Assembly (NCBI GenBank): GCA_004299705.1
Contig: SCQS01000065.1
Span: forward strand, 1-61,243
DNA length: 61,243 nucleotides
Origin: Rhodanobacteraceae bacterium
GTDB lineage: Bacteria > Pseudomonadota > Gammaproteobacteria > Xanthomonadales > Rhodanobacteraceae
Direction of reading: 5' to 3'
The position numbers were made by a program, and so were the translations under genes. Shown here piece by piece: positions 26,701 through 36,793 of this stretch (its first letter is position 1; the number at the start of each line of letters is the position of its first letter). The notes under the pieces are model-generated. The model did no database searches. It saw only the letters and a list, made by a program, of their open reading frames with translations, and was not told where the DNA came from.

Positions 26701-28665
26701 ATGAAACTGAAAGAGTTCAGAGTCCGTGAGTTCAGAAGCGTCTGGGACTCCGGCCCCATCAAGGTTGATGGCCAAGTAACTTGCCTTGTCGGCAAGAACG
26801 AAGCGGGCAAGACCGCACTTTTGACGGCGTTGTACCGCACCAATCCGATTATCGCTGACGACGCCAACTTCGATGCGACCTACGACTATCCCAAACGCGA
26901 GGTCGGAGACTACCTCATCGACATCGAGAACGGCGGCCGGGATGACGCCGCCGTCGTCGAGGCTTTGTACGAGCTCGACGATAGCGATATGGAGGTCGTC
27001 ACGAACTCCTTCGGTCGGAAAGTTCTGGCTGGCAAAACTTTCACACGTACCACGTACTACGGCAAGGCAAACAGCAAGTTTTTGCTTGCGACAGATGAAG
27101 CCGCCGCCCGCGAACATCTGGCTGACAACCCCGCGTTGCCGGACGAACTCAAAGACAGCCTGAAGGGGGCGCCAGATTGGGACAAGTTCGCCGCCGCACT
27201 CGCGGATGCGGAAGCGACCGAAGCGGTGAACGTGCTCAAGGAAACCGTGGCGAAAGTCCGCGGCAAGGGCTTGGCGTCCTACATCTTCAACTCCTTGATC
27301 TGGCCCCGCTCACCGAAATATCTGTATTTCGATGAGTATTACCAAATGACGGGGCAGGCCAACCTAGCGTCGTTGGCCGCGCGCGAGGCACAAGGGAAAC
27401 TCGAAGGCTCAGATTACCCACTCATCGGCCTGATCAACTTGGCTCGCCTCGATCGAGCGCAGCTTGCCGCGACGCAAAACACCGTCGAGCTCAAGAACAA
27501 GCTTGAGGGTGCCGGAAATTACTTGACCCGCCAAGTCATTAAGTTCTGGTCCCAGAATCAGCACATCCAGATGCGTTTCGATGTGCGTGACGGAAAGCCC
27601 GGAGACCCGGAGGGTATGCGGCAAGGTCCAAACATATGGGGCGAAATCTACGACACTGCCCACTTGGCAAGCACGCCGTTGGGTACGCGTTCGCGGGGTT
27701 TCGTGTGGTTTTTCTCATTTCTCGCATGGTACGAGGACGTCAAGCGGCAGAAGCAGAACGTAATCCTGCTACTCGACGAGCCTGGGCTATCGCTTCACGG
27801 GCGAGCGCAGGCGGATCTTCTTCGATATTTCGATGCCGAGTTGTCCACCCGTCAGCTTTTGTACACGACCCACTCGCCGTTCATGATCGACCCGACGAAA
27901 TTTGAGCGCGTGCGGATCGTCCAGGATCTCGGAATCGACGCCAAAGCGCCGCTCCCCAAGGATGAGGATGGCACCAAGGCACTGACCAACGTGTTCGACG
28001 CAACAGAGGACAGCCTGTTTCCGCTGCAAGGTGCGCTTGGCTATGAGATTCAACAGACACTGTTCATTGGCCCGAACTCTCTCGTCGTTGAAGGCCCCGC
28101 CGACATGTTGTTTCTGCGGGCGATATCCGCTCAGCTTGAGCGAGAGGGCCGCGCGGGGCTGTCGGAAAAATGGGTGATTACACCGGTAGGTGGCAGCGGA
28201 AAGGTTCCAGCTTTTGTCGCACTTTTGGCGTCGCAGAGGGATTTGAACGTCGCCACGTTGCTTGACATACAAAGTGGTGACCGCGCGTCGATTGAAGACC
28301 TCTACAAGAAGAAGCTGCTCAAGAAGAAGCAAGTCACCACCTACGGAGACTTTGCCGGAAGGGATGAAGCCGATGTGGAAGACATGTTCGATCGCGATTT
28401 CTACGTCAGCCTTGTAAATGCGGAGTTTGCGACGCAGTTGAAGAAGCCTATCGATTCAAAAGCGTTGAACGCCAAAGCGCCTCGCGTGCTCCGGTCGATC
28501 GAAGCTTATCTGGAAGATAACCCATTCAGGTCTGGCTCGTTCGGCCATTACCGGCCTGCACGGTACTTCTCGGAGAACGTGGCCAAGCTTTGGGCCGATG
28601 TCTCGGATGCGACCAAGGATCGTTTCGAGGCCGCGTTTGTGCATCTCAACGCGTTGTTGAAGTAG
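26701..28665 (+). CDS. OLD-family ATPase with TOPRIM nuclease domain
   Basis: A 654-aa protein. The N-terminal ABC-type ATPase has Walker A GKNEAGKT (31-38) and ILLLDEPG (D359, E360) followed by SLHGRAQADLL. The C-terminal TOPRIM domain has SLVVEGPAD (E464), PVGGSGKV and LLDIQSGD (D522). OLD/GajA-type proteins are ATP-regulated DNA nucleases in phage defence. The ATG at 26701 follows the toxin gene by 41 nt, and the helicase gene follows 55 nt after its stop. With a methyltransferase upstream it is the best candidate for the restriction nuclease of this locus. Confidence 0.85.
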   Translation: MKLKEFRVREFRSVWDSGPIKVDGQVTCLVGKNEAGKTALLTALYRTNPIIADDANFDATYDYPKREVGDYLIDIENGGRDDAAVVEALYELDDSDMEVVTNSFGRKVLAGKTFTRTTYYGKANSKFLLATDEAAAREHLADNPALPDELKDSLKGAPDWDKFAAALADAEATEAVNVLKETVAKVRGKGLASYIFNSLIWPRSPKYLYFDEYYQMTGQANLASLAAREAQGKLEGSDYPLIGLINLARLDRAQLAATQNTVELKNKLEGAGNYLTRQVIKFWSQNQHIQMRFDVRDGKPGDPEGMRQGPNIWGEIYDTAHLASTPLGTRSRGFVWFFSFLAWYEDVKRQKQNVILLLDEPGLSLHGRAQADLLRYFDAELSTRQLLYTTHSPFMIDPTKFERVRIVQDLGIDAKAPLPKDEDGTKALTNVFDATEDSLFPLQGALGYEIQQTLFIGPNSLVVEGPADMLFLRAISAQLEREGRAGLSEKWVITPVGGSGKVPAFVALLASQRDLNVATLLDIQSGDRASIEDLYKKKLLKKKQVTTYGDFAGRDEADVEDMFDRDFYVSLVNAEFATQLKKPIDSKALNAKAPRVLRSIEAYLEDNPFRSGSFGHYRPARYFSENVAKLWADVSDATKDRFEAAFVHLNALLK

Positions 28666-28720
28666 GCGTGCTATTGGGCGTTCTTGGTTATGAGTGTCGC
28701 GAAACCGGGGTGTTGGAACG

Positions 28721-30889
28721 ATGACGCAAGCGGATACGAAACCATCGGGTGACGACGCTCTGCATCCGGCAGTGCCAGCCAACCCCACCAACCAGTTCGT
28801 GGTGCCGTCGGTTTCCATCACCACGGCCCGAACCGGTGCGACCAGCAAAACCAATGCATTGGGCATGCGGCCCATGCAGGAACGTGCGTGGGCCAAGCGG
28901 GGCGAACCGTACCTGCTGATCAAATCGCCACCGGCCTCGGGCAAGTCGCGCGCGTTGATGTTCATCGCGCTGGACAAGCTGCACAACCAAGGCCTGAAGC
29001 AGGCCATCATCGTGGTGCCCGAGCGCTCGATCGGCGGCAGCTTTGCCGACGAACCGCTGACCCGGTTCGGCTTTTACTGGGATTGGGTGGTTAAGCCGCA
29101 GTGGAACCTGTGCAACACGCCGGGTGCGGATGAGCCGCGGGTCGCCAAGTCCAAGGTGAAGGCGGTTGCCGAGTTCCTGTCCAGCGGTGACCCGGTGCTG
29201 GTGTGTACCCATGCCACGTTCCGTTTTGCCGTGGACGAATTGGGCGTCGCAGCCTTTGATGGTCGATTGATCGCCATCGACGAGTTCCATCACGTCAGCG
29301 CCAACCCGGACAACAAGCTGGGCGCCCAACTCGGCGCGTTCATGGCCCGCGACAAGGCGCACATCGTCGCCATGACCGGTTCGTACTTCCGCGGCGATGC
29401 CGAGGCGGTGCTGGCGCCGCAGGACGAGGAACGCTTCGACACCGTCACCTATACCTACTACGAGCAGCTCAACGGCTACCAATATCTGAAGTCGCTGGAC
29501 ATCGGCTACTTCTTCTACACCGGCCGCTACCTCGACGCGATCATGAAGGTGCTCGATCCGTCGCTGAAGACCATCGTGCACATCCCCAACGTGAACTCGC
29601 GGGAAAGCTTGCAGGACAAGTATCGTGAGGTCGAGGAAATCATGGGGGCGTTGGGCACCTGGAAGGGCCAGGACCCGGTGACCGGTTTTCATCTGGTCCA
29701 GCTTCCACCCGAGAAGGGCGGTCGCACCATCAAGGTGGCCGATTTGGTGGATGACAGCGATGCCAACCACCGGTCGAAGGTGCTGGCGGCGCTGAAGGAT
29801 CCGACGCAGCGCGACAACCGCGACAACGTGGACATCATCATCGCGCTGGGCATGGCCAAGGAAGGTTTCGACTGGATCTGGTGCGAGCATGCGCTGACCA
29901 TCGGCTACCGCAACAGCTTGACCGAGATCGTGCAGATCATCGGGCGCGCGACGCGTGACGCACCGGGCAAGGAGAAGGCCAGCTTCACCAATCTAATTGC
30001 CGAACCCGATGCCATCGAGGCTACGGTGGTCGATGCTGTCAACGACACCTTGAAAGCCATAGCCGCGAGTCTGCTGATGGAGCAGGTCTTGGCGCCGCGG
30101 TTCGAGTTCACCCCAAAAAACCAAGGCGCGCTGGAGGGCTTCGATTATGGTGAGGAGGGGTACAAGAGCGGCGGCATCAACGTTGGTGTGAATGAGGCGA
30201 CGGGCCAGTATCACGTCGAGATCAACGGCTTGACCAAACCTGAGAGCCCCGAGGCCACACGGGTTTGCCGCGAGGACTTGAACGAGGTCATCACGGCGTT
30301 CGTGCAAGACAAGACCGCGCTGGAACGCGGGCTGTTCGACCAGGAAAACACCGTGCCCGAGGAACTGACCCAGCTCCGCATGGGCAAGATCGTGCGCGAT
30401 CGTTATCCGGATTTGAGCGAGACGGATCAGGAGGCTATCCGTCAGCACGCGGTCGCGGCCTTGAACATCACCCAGCAGGCCAAGCAGAAACTGGCCGAGG
30501 AACGCGCATACGGAGGCGACGACAAGGGTAATATGTCGTTGATCCACGGCGTGCGCAAATTCGTGAACGTCCGCGATCTCGACATTGACCTGATTGACCG
30601 TATCAATCCGTTCGAAGCTGCCTATGCCGTGCTGTCCAAGGCCATGGACGAGAAGAGCTTGCGCCAGGTACAGGCCGTGATTGCTGCCAAGCGCGTGAGC
30701 ATTCCGCTCGATGAAGCGCGGGAGCTGGCCAAGCGGGCCTTGGCGTTCAAGCAGGAACGCGGCCGGCTTCCGGACATCAACGCGCAAGATCCATGGGAAC
30801 AGAAAATGGCAGAAGGCGTGGCCGCCCTCGCCCGGTACCGCGCACAGGAAAAGGCAGCAGAAGCGCGCGCAGAGTCTGACCATGCCTGA
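28721..30889 (+). CDS. SF2 DEAD/DEAH-box helicase
   Basis: This 722-aa protein has motif I SPPASGKS (69-76), motif II DEFH (187-190) followed by H, a motif III-like VAMTGSY, and a C-terminal RecA-like domain with ALGMAKEGFDW and EIVQIIGRATRDA (motifs V and VI). The last 250 residues are an accessory region of unknown role. The ATG at 28721 was preferred to a GTG nine codons upstream. It overlaps the TnsE-like frame by 8 nt. Together with the methyltransferase and OLD protein it suggests an ATP-driven modification and restriction system. Confidence 0.85.
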   Translation: MTQADTKPSGDDALHPAVPANPTNQFVVPSVSITTARTGATSKTNALGMRPMQERAWAKRGEPYLLIKSPPASGKSRALMFIALDKLHNQGLKQAIIVVPERSIGGSFADEPLTRFGFYWDWVVKPQWNLCNTPGADEPRVAKSKVKAVAEFLSSGDPVLVCTHATFRFAVDELGVAAFDGRLIAIDEFHHVSANPDNKLGAQLGAFMARDKAHIVAMTGSYFRGDAEAVLAPQDEERFDTVTYTYYEQLNGYQYLKSLDIGYFFYTGRYLDAIMKVLDPSLKTIVHIPNVNSRESLQDKYREVEEIMGALGTWKGQDPVTGFHLVQLPPEKGGRTIKVADLVDDSDANHRSKVLAALKDPTQRDNRDNVDIIIALGMAKEGFDWIWCEHALTIGYRNSLTEIVQIIGRATRDAPGKEKASFTNLIAEPDAIEATVVDAVNDTLKAIAASLLMEQVLAPRFEFTPKNQGALEGFDYGEEGYKSGGINVGVNEATGQYHVEINGLTKPESPEATRVCREDLNEVITAFVQDKTALERGLFDQENTVPEELTQLRMGKIVRDRYPDLSETDQEAIRQHAVAALNITQQAKQKLAEERAYGGDDKGNMSLIHGVRKFVNVRDLDIDLIDRINPFEAAYAVLSKAMDEKSLRQVQAVIAAKRVSIPLDEARELAKRALAFKQERGRLPDINAQDPWEQKMAEGVAALARYRAQEKAAEARAESDHA

Positions 30890-32894
30890 CCTTTCCGACG
30901 ACGAACTGCTGCGAATTCCACCAATAAACGCGACGCTACACCTAAAACAGCGACCGGAGTAGGATCAGGCAACTTTCGCGTTGTGGATTTGCAGCGTGCT
31001 GGCTTTCGAGGAACTCCCTGACGACGATGTTCTTCGCGTCCTCAAGTGGTTTGACGGGTTCGTTCTACCGCACTCTGGCACGCGCTCGGCCTCAGTCACT
31101 GTCCTATTTCAACGCTTGAAATTTAAGAACGTGTCGACCATAGACCGGTTGGATGAAGCAGAAATCCGGAAAATCGTGGGCCGAACCGATAACGCAACAG
31201 GGCAAGATCATTACTCCAATCAGCACTATCACCTTCTGGCGGGCTACATCCCACACCTTCGAATTGGAGACGTTTTCAAGGGAAGGGTCCGCGTCGGCCA
31301 GTTGCCGGCATCGCGTCGGCGTGTTGATCTTCCCGACGAAGCTCTGCTCACGGAGGCGGCCATCGGAGATAAGCTCGACCCGCCAACCGGCTGGAACGAC
31401 CTGCCCTATCGTTTGATGGCGGCGCGCCAATTTGCGCTTCCGTTCCAGCTCTTCAAGCAATCCAGGTGCCTGTACTTCTTGGACACGTCGAGTGCCACCG
31501 AGTACGTCATCCCGCGCCCTGTCATCTTTCAGACGTTCTATGCCTCACACACGCTGCTCGCAAATGCCTTCACGAGCGGAGCGTGGGCATCCACGGCGCG
31601 TTCGCTCATCAGCGAGTCTGACTTCCAATCAGGCCTCAAGACACAGGTCGACCCGGAGACAGGTAGCTGGGATCTGGTCTTGACTCCTCATGTACCGGCT
31701 GAAGACCTTGCCTACATGCTGGCGCTGTTCTGGTTCGAACCTCATGCCAGGGAGTGCGCCGAAAATGTCTACGCCGCAATGCTGAAGGACGCGGGACGTA
31801 ATGGAGGCCATGGGTGGTACGCATCCGCCAAAGTACCTCTTCGATCAAACGGTTCACCGCTGCCGCTCAACGTTCGGGGGTTCAGCCTGACTCCTCGCAT
31901 GCCGTACGGCCGATCGGGCTCAGCGGTACCCCGTCATACATTCATGGTCACCTCGATTACGGCGTTCCCATGGCCGGCGTGGGCACCTGCCGTTCGATGG
32001 GAAAAGACCAACAGCGGTGCAAAGGGGGAGACGCAAACCGGCCAATCTGGCACACGCCCATACGGCAATCCGCGGTGGTCGCACCCCACGAGCGGCGTCA
32101 ATGCAACCAGCGCCGTTGACGGATCTGCGCGTATTCCTGGTCTCGAAGCGGTAGAAGATAAGATTTCGATCATCGGTGCCCCACCGCTCGAAAAGATTAC
32201 CAAACAACGGAGCATCCATTACCAGGGCACCCGATCCACGCCCCCAGACGATGAGGATCCGTCGAAGGTATCGTCTGGAAATCCAAGCTATCGCGGCGAC
32301 GCGCAACAGCCGATACGACACCGCGCCGTCGTTCGAAACTCAATCGCGAGTTTCGCAGGACTGTTGGACACCATGGGTGCATTGGCGAAGGAGCATGACA
32401 CACCGTTGGCCGGGTATTCCGCGATTCAGCCGGAAGACCCGTCCCAACTCGCTCGAACGAGCGGGGAGTCCTGTTGGAACTTCCTTAGCTTTGAACAGCG
32501 TCAATCCGGCGAATGGCCTCGTACAGGCTGGCGAATGGTTGGGGGCCGCGGGAGGCGAGTTCCTCGAACGGCGCTGATACTGCGGATCGCGCTACGAGAT
32601 ACAGAAGGCTACTGGATTGAAATCGAACCGCGCACACCGAGTGAGGCAATGTGTTCTCCGTTATTGCTCGGCCTAGGCGGTGATGTACAGAAAGCTCTGC
32701 GTAATGTGCTGGAGAAAATCGTCGAGAAATCCGGGCACCATTTGCAGAAGCCGCTTGAAGAGGCCATTACGGCGAACGGTGGAAGGGGAGTTCGTTGCTT
32801 CCGACACCGGTATGCCACGGTGAACGACGAAGTACGATGGAGCGTGGATGCATTGAGGACATTTCTGTCCAGCGTTTCCACCACAGTGGAATGA
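30882..32894 (+). pseudogene. TnsE-like protein, interrupted by an in-frame amber codon
   Basis: An ATG at 30882 overlaps the helicase stop and opens MPDLSDDELLRIPPINATLH, which ends at a TAG at 30960-30962. The same frame then continues to 32894 and could restart at TTG 30981 (637 aa). From memory, the order of segments resembles Tn7 TnsE: a YVIP block, a helical DLAYMLALFWFEPHA block, LEKITKQRS, and a C-terminal region with EGYWIEIEPRTPS. TnsE steers Tn7 to replicating DNA. No tnsABC genes are present, so this is an orphan recruited to a defence locus or the relic of a transposon. The homology needs a profile search; readthrough or restart could still give a product. Confidence 0.55.
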
Positions 32895-33214
32895 TATACG
32901 GGTCCCTCATGCCTGCATGATGTATGCAGATGACCCAGCCACGCGTTGTAGGTACCGCGACTTCCACTCCAGTGCTTCATTCCAGCTCAGCAGCCTGCAC
33001 TGGCGGCCCAGCGTGATGGCGTGCGCTGCCCATCCAGCACGACCATGACCGTCGTGGTGCGCGGAAGCGGAAGGTATCACTGCGGCGGGAGACCATCCGC
33101 GGCCCGACCCAAAAATCTTGCGGTTTGAGACATCAAGGTACGAACCTACGGCGACGAATGGGCGACCACACGGGTCAGCCCACGGAAAGCAAAACGTAAG
33201 AGGAGTAACCCCCT
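32895..33214. other. Intergenic gap
   Basis: No gene or clear regulatory element is seen between the TnsE-like gene and the 75-aa gene, apart from the ribosome binding site just before 33215. Confidence 0.5.
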
Positions 33215-33442
33215 ATGACGATCCTCGATGTCCGACATGCGCCCTCAGTCGAGGTTTTGCAAATACTGGATACGCAATCCGGCCTGACAACGGCCGAGCT
33301 CCAGGCCGCCCTTGCCAACGCGCTGGAACACATCGCATCACTTGAGCACGACCGAGATGAGTTGGAGCAGATCTTCAAAATTTTTAATGAGATGACGCAG
33401 GCTGCGAAATTACACGGGCCGGGAGTGCTCAACAATCAGTAA
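33215..33442 (+). CDS. Small hypothetical coiled-coil protein
   Basis: A 75-aa acidic protein with no family that I recognise. A strong ribosome binding site (AAGAGGAGTAA) lies before the ATG. The central part (ELQAALANALEHIASLEHDR, then DELEQIFKIFNEM) has heptad-like hydrophobic spacing and is probably a coiled coil. It has no membrane segment. The gene stands alone between the defence locus and a decayed merR; its role is unknown. Confidence 0.6.
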   Translation: MTILDVRHAPSVEVLQILDTQSGLTTAELQAALANALEHIASLEHDRDELEQIFKIFNEMTQAAKLHGPGVLNNQ

Positions 33443-33618
33443 GGAGGGTGGTAACTTCGACAGCAGGTCCAACCTCCGCGCCACTTGGTGAATGTTCAAA
33501 GGCTGTGATCGCCGGTAAATATGCTCTAGTCTGGGCCACGACGCGACCCACGGGCGGCTTGGTCGCAGACCGGTTAACTTGAGCTGCTGTCGGCTTCTCG
33601 ACTGTCAATTCAGTTTTG

Positions 33619-33991
33619 CGTAAGCGTTTCGATGATCGGACGCGCCGCATTGCGGCGCCGGCGGTCGCACTTACAGATCAACTCACCGAGCGCAGCGTGA
33701 AGGGCGGACAAACCGGCGAGCTTGTATTCAAGTAGTTCCTGTTTGTGCCGCGCCAGCGCACGCGTTTCGGCACACATGCGGGCACCCTCCAGTGACAACA
33801 GCCCCATCACCTCGTCGAGCGTAAAGCCCAATGTCTGCGCACGTTTGATGAAGGGCATGCGCCTGACCACATCTACCGGATAGCGGCGTTGCCCGCTGAA
33901 GGGTTTGGGTGGCTCGACCAGAAACCCGCGACGCTTGATAACGGATCGTCTTGACGCTAACCCGGGCCGCCTGCGCCAGCTTCCCGATCAA
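33619..33991 (-). pseudogene. MerR-family regulator, frameshifted
   Basis: The N-terminal HTH (IGKLAQAARVSVKTIRY) lies in one frame starting near 33991. The rest (RRMPFIKRAQTLGFTLDEVM to KCDRRRRNAARPIIETL) lies in another frame ending at 33610-33620. The frames join at CGTTATCAAGCG, where about one codon and one base are missing compared with the family. The mercury-type operator beside it is intact. The regulator is therefore probably inactive and control would depend on another MerR protein. Confidence 0.75.
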
Positions 33992-34013
33992 AAGGAAACG
34001 CTGCCATTTACAC

Positions 34014-34044
34014 TTGACCCACGTACCAGAGTACGTGGTTTAGG
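34014..34044 (+). promoter_or_regulatory. MerR-type operator/promoter
   Basis: The -35 box TTGACC (34014-34019) and -10 box TTTAGG (34039-34044) are separated by a 19-bp spacer, the long spacing typical of MerR-controlled promoters. The dyad CCACGTAC-CAGA-GTACGTGG is perfect. It reads toward the membrane protein at 34075, with the broken merR on the other side. Confidence 0.8.
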
Positions 34045-34074
34045 ATAGCAACTTCAGGTTCCAAGGTGCGGAAG

Positions 34075-34446
34075 ATGACAACAGCCTACGCAGAAAAAAA
34101 AGAGTCGCGCGACCTGACCCGTGGTGTATCGGTTTGGCTGCTGTGGTGTTTGCCGATTACGCTGCTGGTGGTTAGCGGCGCATGGCACCGTGGGATGGCT
34201 TGGGTGTGGATGGTGGCATTTGCGGTGATGAGCGCAGGTTGCCTCGCCAACGCGGCACGCTGCCGCCGCACACATTGTTATGTGACGGGACCGCTCTTCC
34301 TGCTTGCGGCGATCTGGTCTCTGTTGGCTGCACTGGGGCTCGTGCCACTGCATGCCAACTTCCTGTCGCTGGTAGTCATCGGCATTGTCGTGCTTGCGTT
34401 CGTCGCGGAGATCCCGCTTGGTCGCTACAGGCAAGCAAGGCCCTGA
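34075..34446 (+). CDS. Small membrane protein under MerR-type control
   Basis: A 123-aa protein with about four hydrophobic segments (WLLWCLPITLLVVSG, AWVWMVAFAVMSAG, FLLAAIWSLLAALGLV, FLSLVVIGIVVLAFV). The Cys pair in ARCRRTHCYV might bind a metal ion. I do not recognise the family. The promoter context suggests a metal-inducible transporter or accessory protein in the merT position. A GTG at 34066 is an alternative start. Confidence 0.6.
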   Translation: MTTAYAEKKESRDLTRGVSVWLLWCLPITLLVVSGAWHRGMAWVWMVAFAVMSAGCLANAARCRRTHCYVTGPLFLLAAIWSLLAALGLVPLHANFLSLVVIGIVVLAFVAEIPLGRYRQARP

Positions 34447-34479
34447 TATCCGTCGGATGCACTAAGATCCCCATCGAGA

Positions 34480-34851
34480 TGGCTCATTTTGCTGCATGGC
34501 GAACTGATGTCAGTAGCCGCCGTGATCGGTTCCATCGCGCTAGCTGGCGTCACCGCCGAATTCGAGGTGGTGACGATGATGTTGTTCTTGCGGTAAGCCT
34601 AGGAGCGGCGCGTCGTCGCGGGCGATATCAGCGCAGTGTCGTTGGAGGAAGCGATCCGCGAAGGCGCGCCGATGCGTGTGCGGCCGATCGCAATGGCGGT
34701 GGCGGCGACCCTGGCGGGGTTGCTACCGGTCATGATCGGTAGTGGCGCCGGATCGGACCGGGTGAGCAGCATTGCCACACCCATGATCGGCGGCATCCTG
34801 GTCGCGCCGCTGCTGTCGACGCTGCGATCTCTGCGGCATTCCGATGGCTGA
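34480..34851 (+). pseudogene. CusA/CzcA heavy-metal RND pump, C-terminal fragment
   Basis: Two pieces are recognisable: AAVIGSIALAGVTAEFEVVT up to about 34595, then in another frame EEAIREGAPMRVRPIAMAVA and AGLLPVMIGSGAGSDRVSSI to 34851. The second corresponds to the TM10-12 region of HME-type RND pumps such as CusA. The first 800 or so residues are missing and a frameshift separates the pieces. Confidence 0.75.
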
Positions 34852-35551
34852 TCCTGCACCGCCTCAGCCGGGCTATCGCGCCGCAGGTCAACCATGACCG
34901 CTAAACCGGCCAGTCAACCTACGCTGACTTGTTTGCACCGCGGGCATCGCGGTGTAGAAATCATGCCGGACGATGCAGCGCATTCTTTCCCGAGTGCGCC
35001 GGTTACGATGGCTCAGTTGTCATTTGTGGCGATTGTTGCGACAACTCCGAAATAATTGCGACAATCGAGCGCGTCTTCTTGGCGCGGTCGCAGCAGCGTG
35101 CATTCGGTACGTCACGACACCAAACAGATTCGCATTGAAGATGCTTTCCTGAAGCGTTAAGAGAACTCACCTTCCAACTGGCTGCACGTTTCGTCTCAGG
35201 TTACCGTTGCTGGCGGCAATGCAAGTCTGAGGGAGGCCTGCCACCGCAAAAACGCGCATTGCAGACGGTTCTTGGGCGGCCGATCCCCAACTCGTGACGG
35301 TGACCACCAAAACTTGAACCACATAGCGGGCCAGTCTCACGACGGCGTGGTCGCTTACTGTGACCACCGTTTCAGCGCCAACGTCGATACGCAACGCGTT
35401 TTCACACAGCCTGGGTCGCATGCCGTCCGTTGGATTAGCGAGCTCTGAAATTTCGCGCGCGAGGTCGCTCACCGGCCAACACCTGCCGGTCGCTCTCGTA
35501 ATCGACCTGATCCAGACATCGCCACAATGGTGATCTGCACCACTCGGGCGT
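34852..35551. other. Gap with possible transposon end
   Basis: No gene is seen. TGTCATTTGTGGCGATTG starts at 35019 and is followed by two direct repeats of TTGCGACAA at 35036-35044 and 35056-35064 (20 bp apart). A TGTCA end with phased TTGCGACAA repeats recalls the termini of Tn402/Tn7-like (TniA-type) transposons. Confidence 0.4.
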
Positions 35552-36214
35552 CTACCCGCCAAGATCGACGAATTCGAACATGCGCTCTGCGTACGGCTTG
35601 GCGTTGCCAATGCGACGGCGCAAGATCTGAGAGCCGGCACCGATCATGACCACTGGCAGTCCGCGCTGGGCGATCCGATGCAGCGCACCAATCAGCGCGC
35701 TGAGTTGCCGTGCCTCAACGGAGTGCATGTCATCGATCAGAATCGCATACGCGGCGCCGGCTTGTGCGGCCTCCGCACCGATTGCCTCAAACAGCGACGT
35801 CAGGTCCACCTCAAGCGTGCCGGAGTCAGCAATCTTGGCCTCGGGCTTGAGGTCCATAATGATGTTGATGTCAGGGTATCTCGGCCTGAGGCTGCCGATA
35901 CACGCAGCCAAGACACGCAGCGCCTCGTGGACCGGCCCTTGCCTCTGGCGGATTCCGGGCATGCGTTGCAAAGCATCTTGGAGTTGATTGCTCAGCAACG
36001 CTGGCAACGAGCGACCTTTGGACATCCTTACGCGGACAATATGGGCACCGGTCGTACTCAAGACCTCGCAGATCCGGTCGATGTGCGCGGTTCTTGCGGT
36101 GCGGTTCCGGCCCACAAGAAGCACTCCCTGGGTCGGTCGGCCACTTTTTGCCCGCACGACGGCGATGTTGGCCTTATCAATCGCATCATCGCGGATCGCA
36201 GGATTCGACTGCAT
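35552..36214 (-). pseudogene. AAA ATPase fragment with degenerate Walker A
   Basis: About 220 aa resemble a common AAA-type ATP-binding protein (AAYAILIDDMHSVEARQLSA, IGALHRIAQRGLPVVMIGAG, AKPYAERMFEF). The Walker A position reads VGRNRTARTA and lacks the GKT/S lysine. The protein stops directly after EFVDLGG, where family members continue for over 100 residues. It is probably a truncated, inactive copy. Confidence 0.6.
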
Positions 36215-36314
36215 CGTTGCCGGGTGCGGTGGTGAGTCGACCACGCGTCTTGCCGCCTACGAGAAATTCCGTCAATTTTATTGAATGCGAATAATTCAGC
36301 AAGACCAAATGTCC

Positions 36315-36632
36315 CTTCGCCGCTGAGGTTCTTGAAGGGCAACACCACCAGCGTGTCCTTGGCGGGGTTGAAGGTGGTGGGGGTGGCCTTCGGCGCTGCG
36401 GCGGCAACGGTCGGGCTGGAGGTTGCCGGGGACGCGCTGGTCGCAGCGGCGACGGCCTGCGAACCCGCGGCCGGTGAGTCGTGCCGCAGCGCCAGCAGGC
36501 GCCAACCCATCAGCGCCACCGCCAGCACCAACACGACCGTGATCACCGCGTTCAATTTACGGCCGATGTTGTGGGCCGCGTGTTCGGGGCGCGCGTTGGG
36601 TGAATCGCGGTTCGGCCCGAAGCGGACGTTCT
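36315..36632 (-). pseudogene. TolB/adenylate-cyclase-like signalling protein, N-terminal fragment
   Basis: The frame encodes a short cytoplasmic start, a membrane segment (NAVITVVLVLAVALMGWRLL), an Ala/Pro-rich linker and TLVVLPFKNLSG, the first strand of the TolB-like domain found in membrane TPR proteins. The sequence then diverges, so the domain is cut off. It overlaps no intact gene. Confidence 0.55.
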
Positions 36633-36793
36633 AGCCCGCACCACTGGCGCGCGTTCGGAGCGAGTGCTGCGATGCTCGCCGCGGAAATGCGGTGAGCGTC
36701 CCGCCAAATGGCTGAGGCCGATGGCTCTTTCGCAACTCTGAAAACACTGCGTGCAGCCTTCGTTTCCGAGAAGGCACGAGGTATTCTGACGCG

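Noticed and set aside
28688-29890. 400-aa minus-strand frame opposite the helicase
   Set aside because: The plus strand encodes clear SF2 helicase motifs; the antisense frame is valine- and histidine-rich without motifs.
22583-32894. Assignment to BREX, DISARM or Gabija
   Set aside because: No PglZ/BrxC (BREX) or DrmA/DrmB (DISARM) proteins are present, and the helicase is not the UvrD type that pairs with GajA in Gabija.
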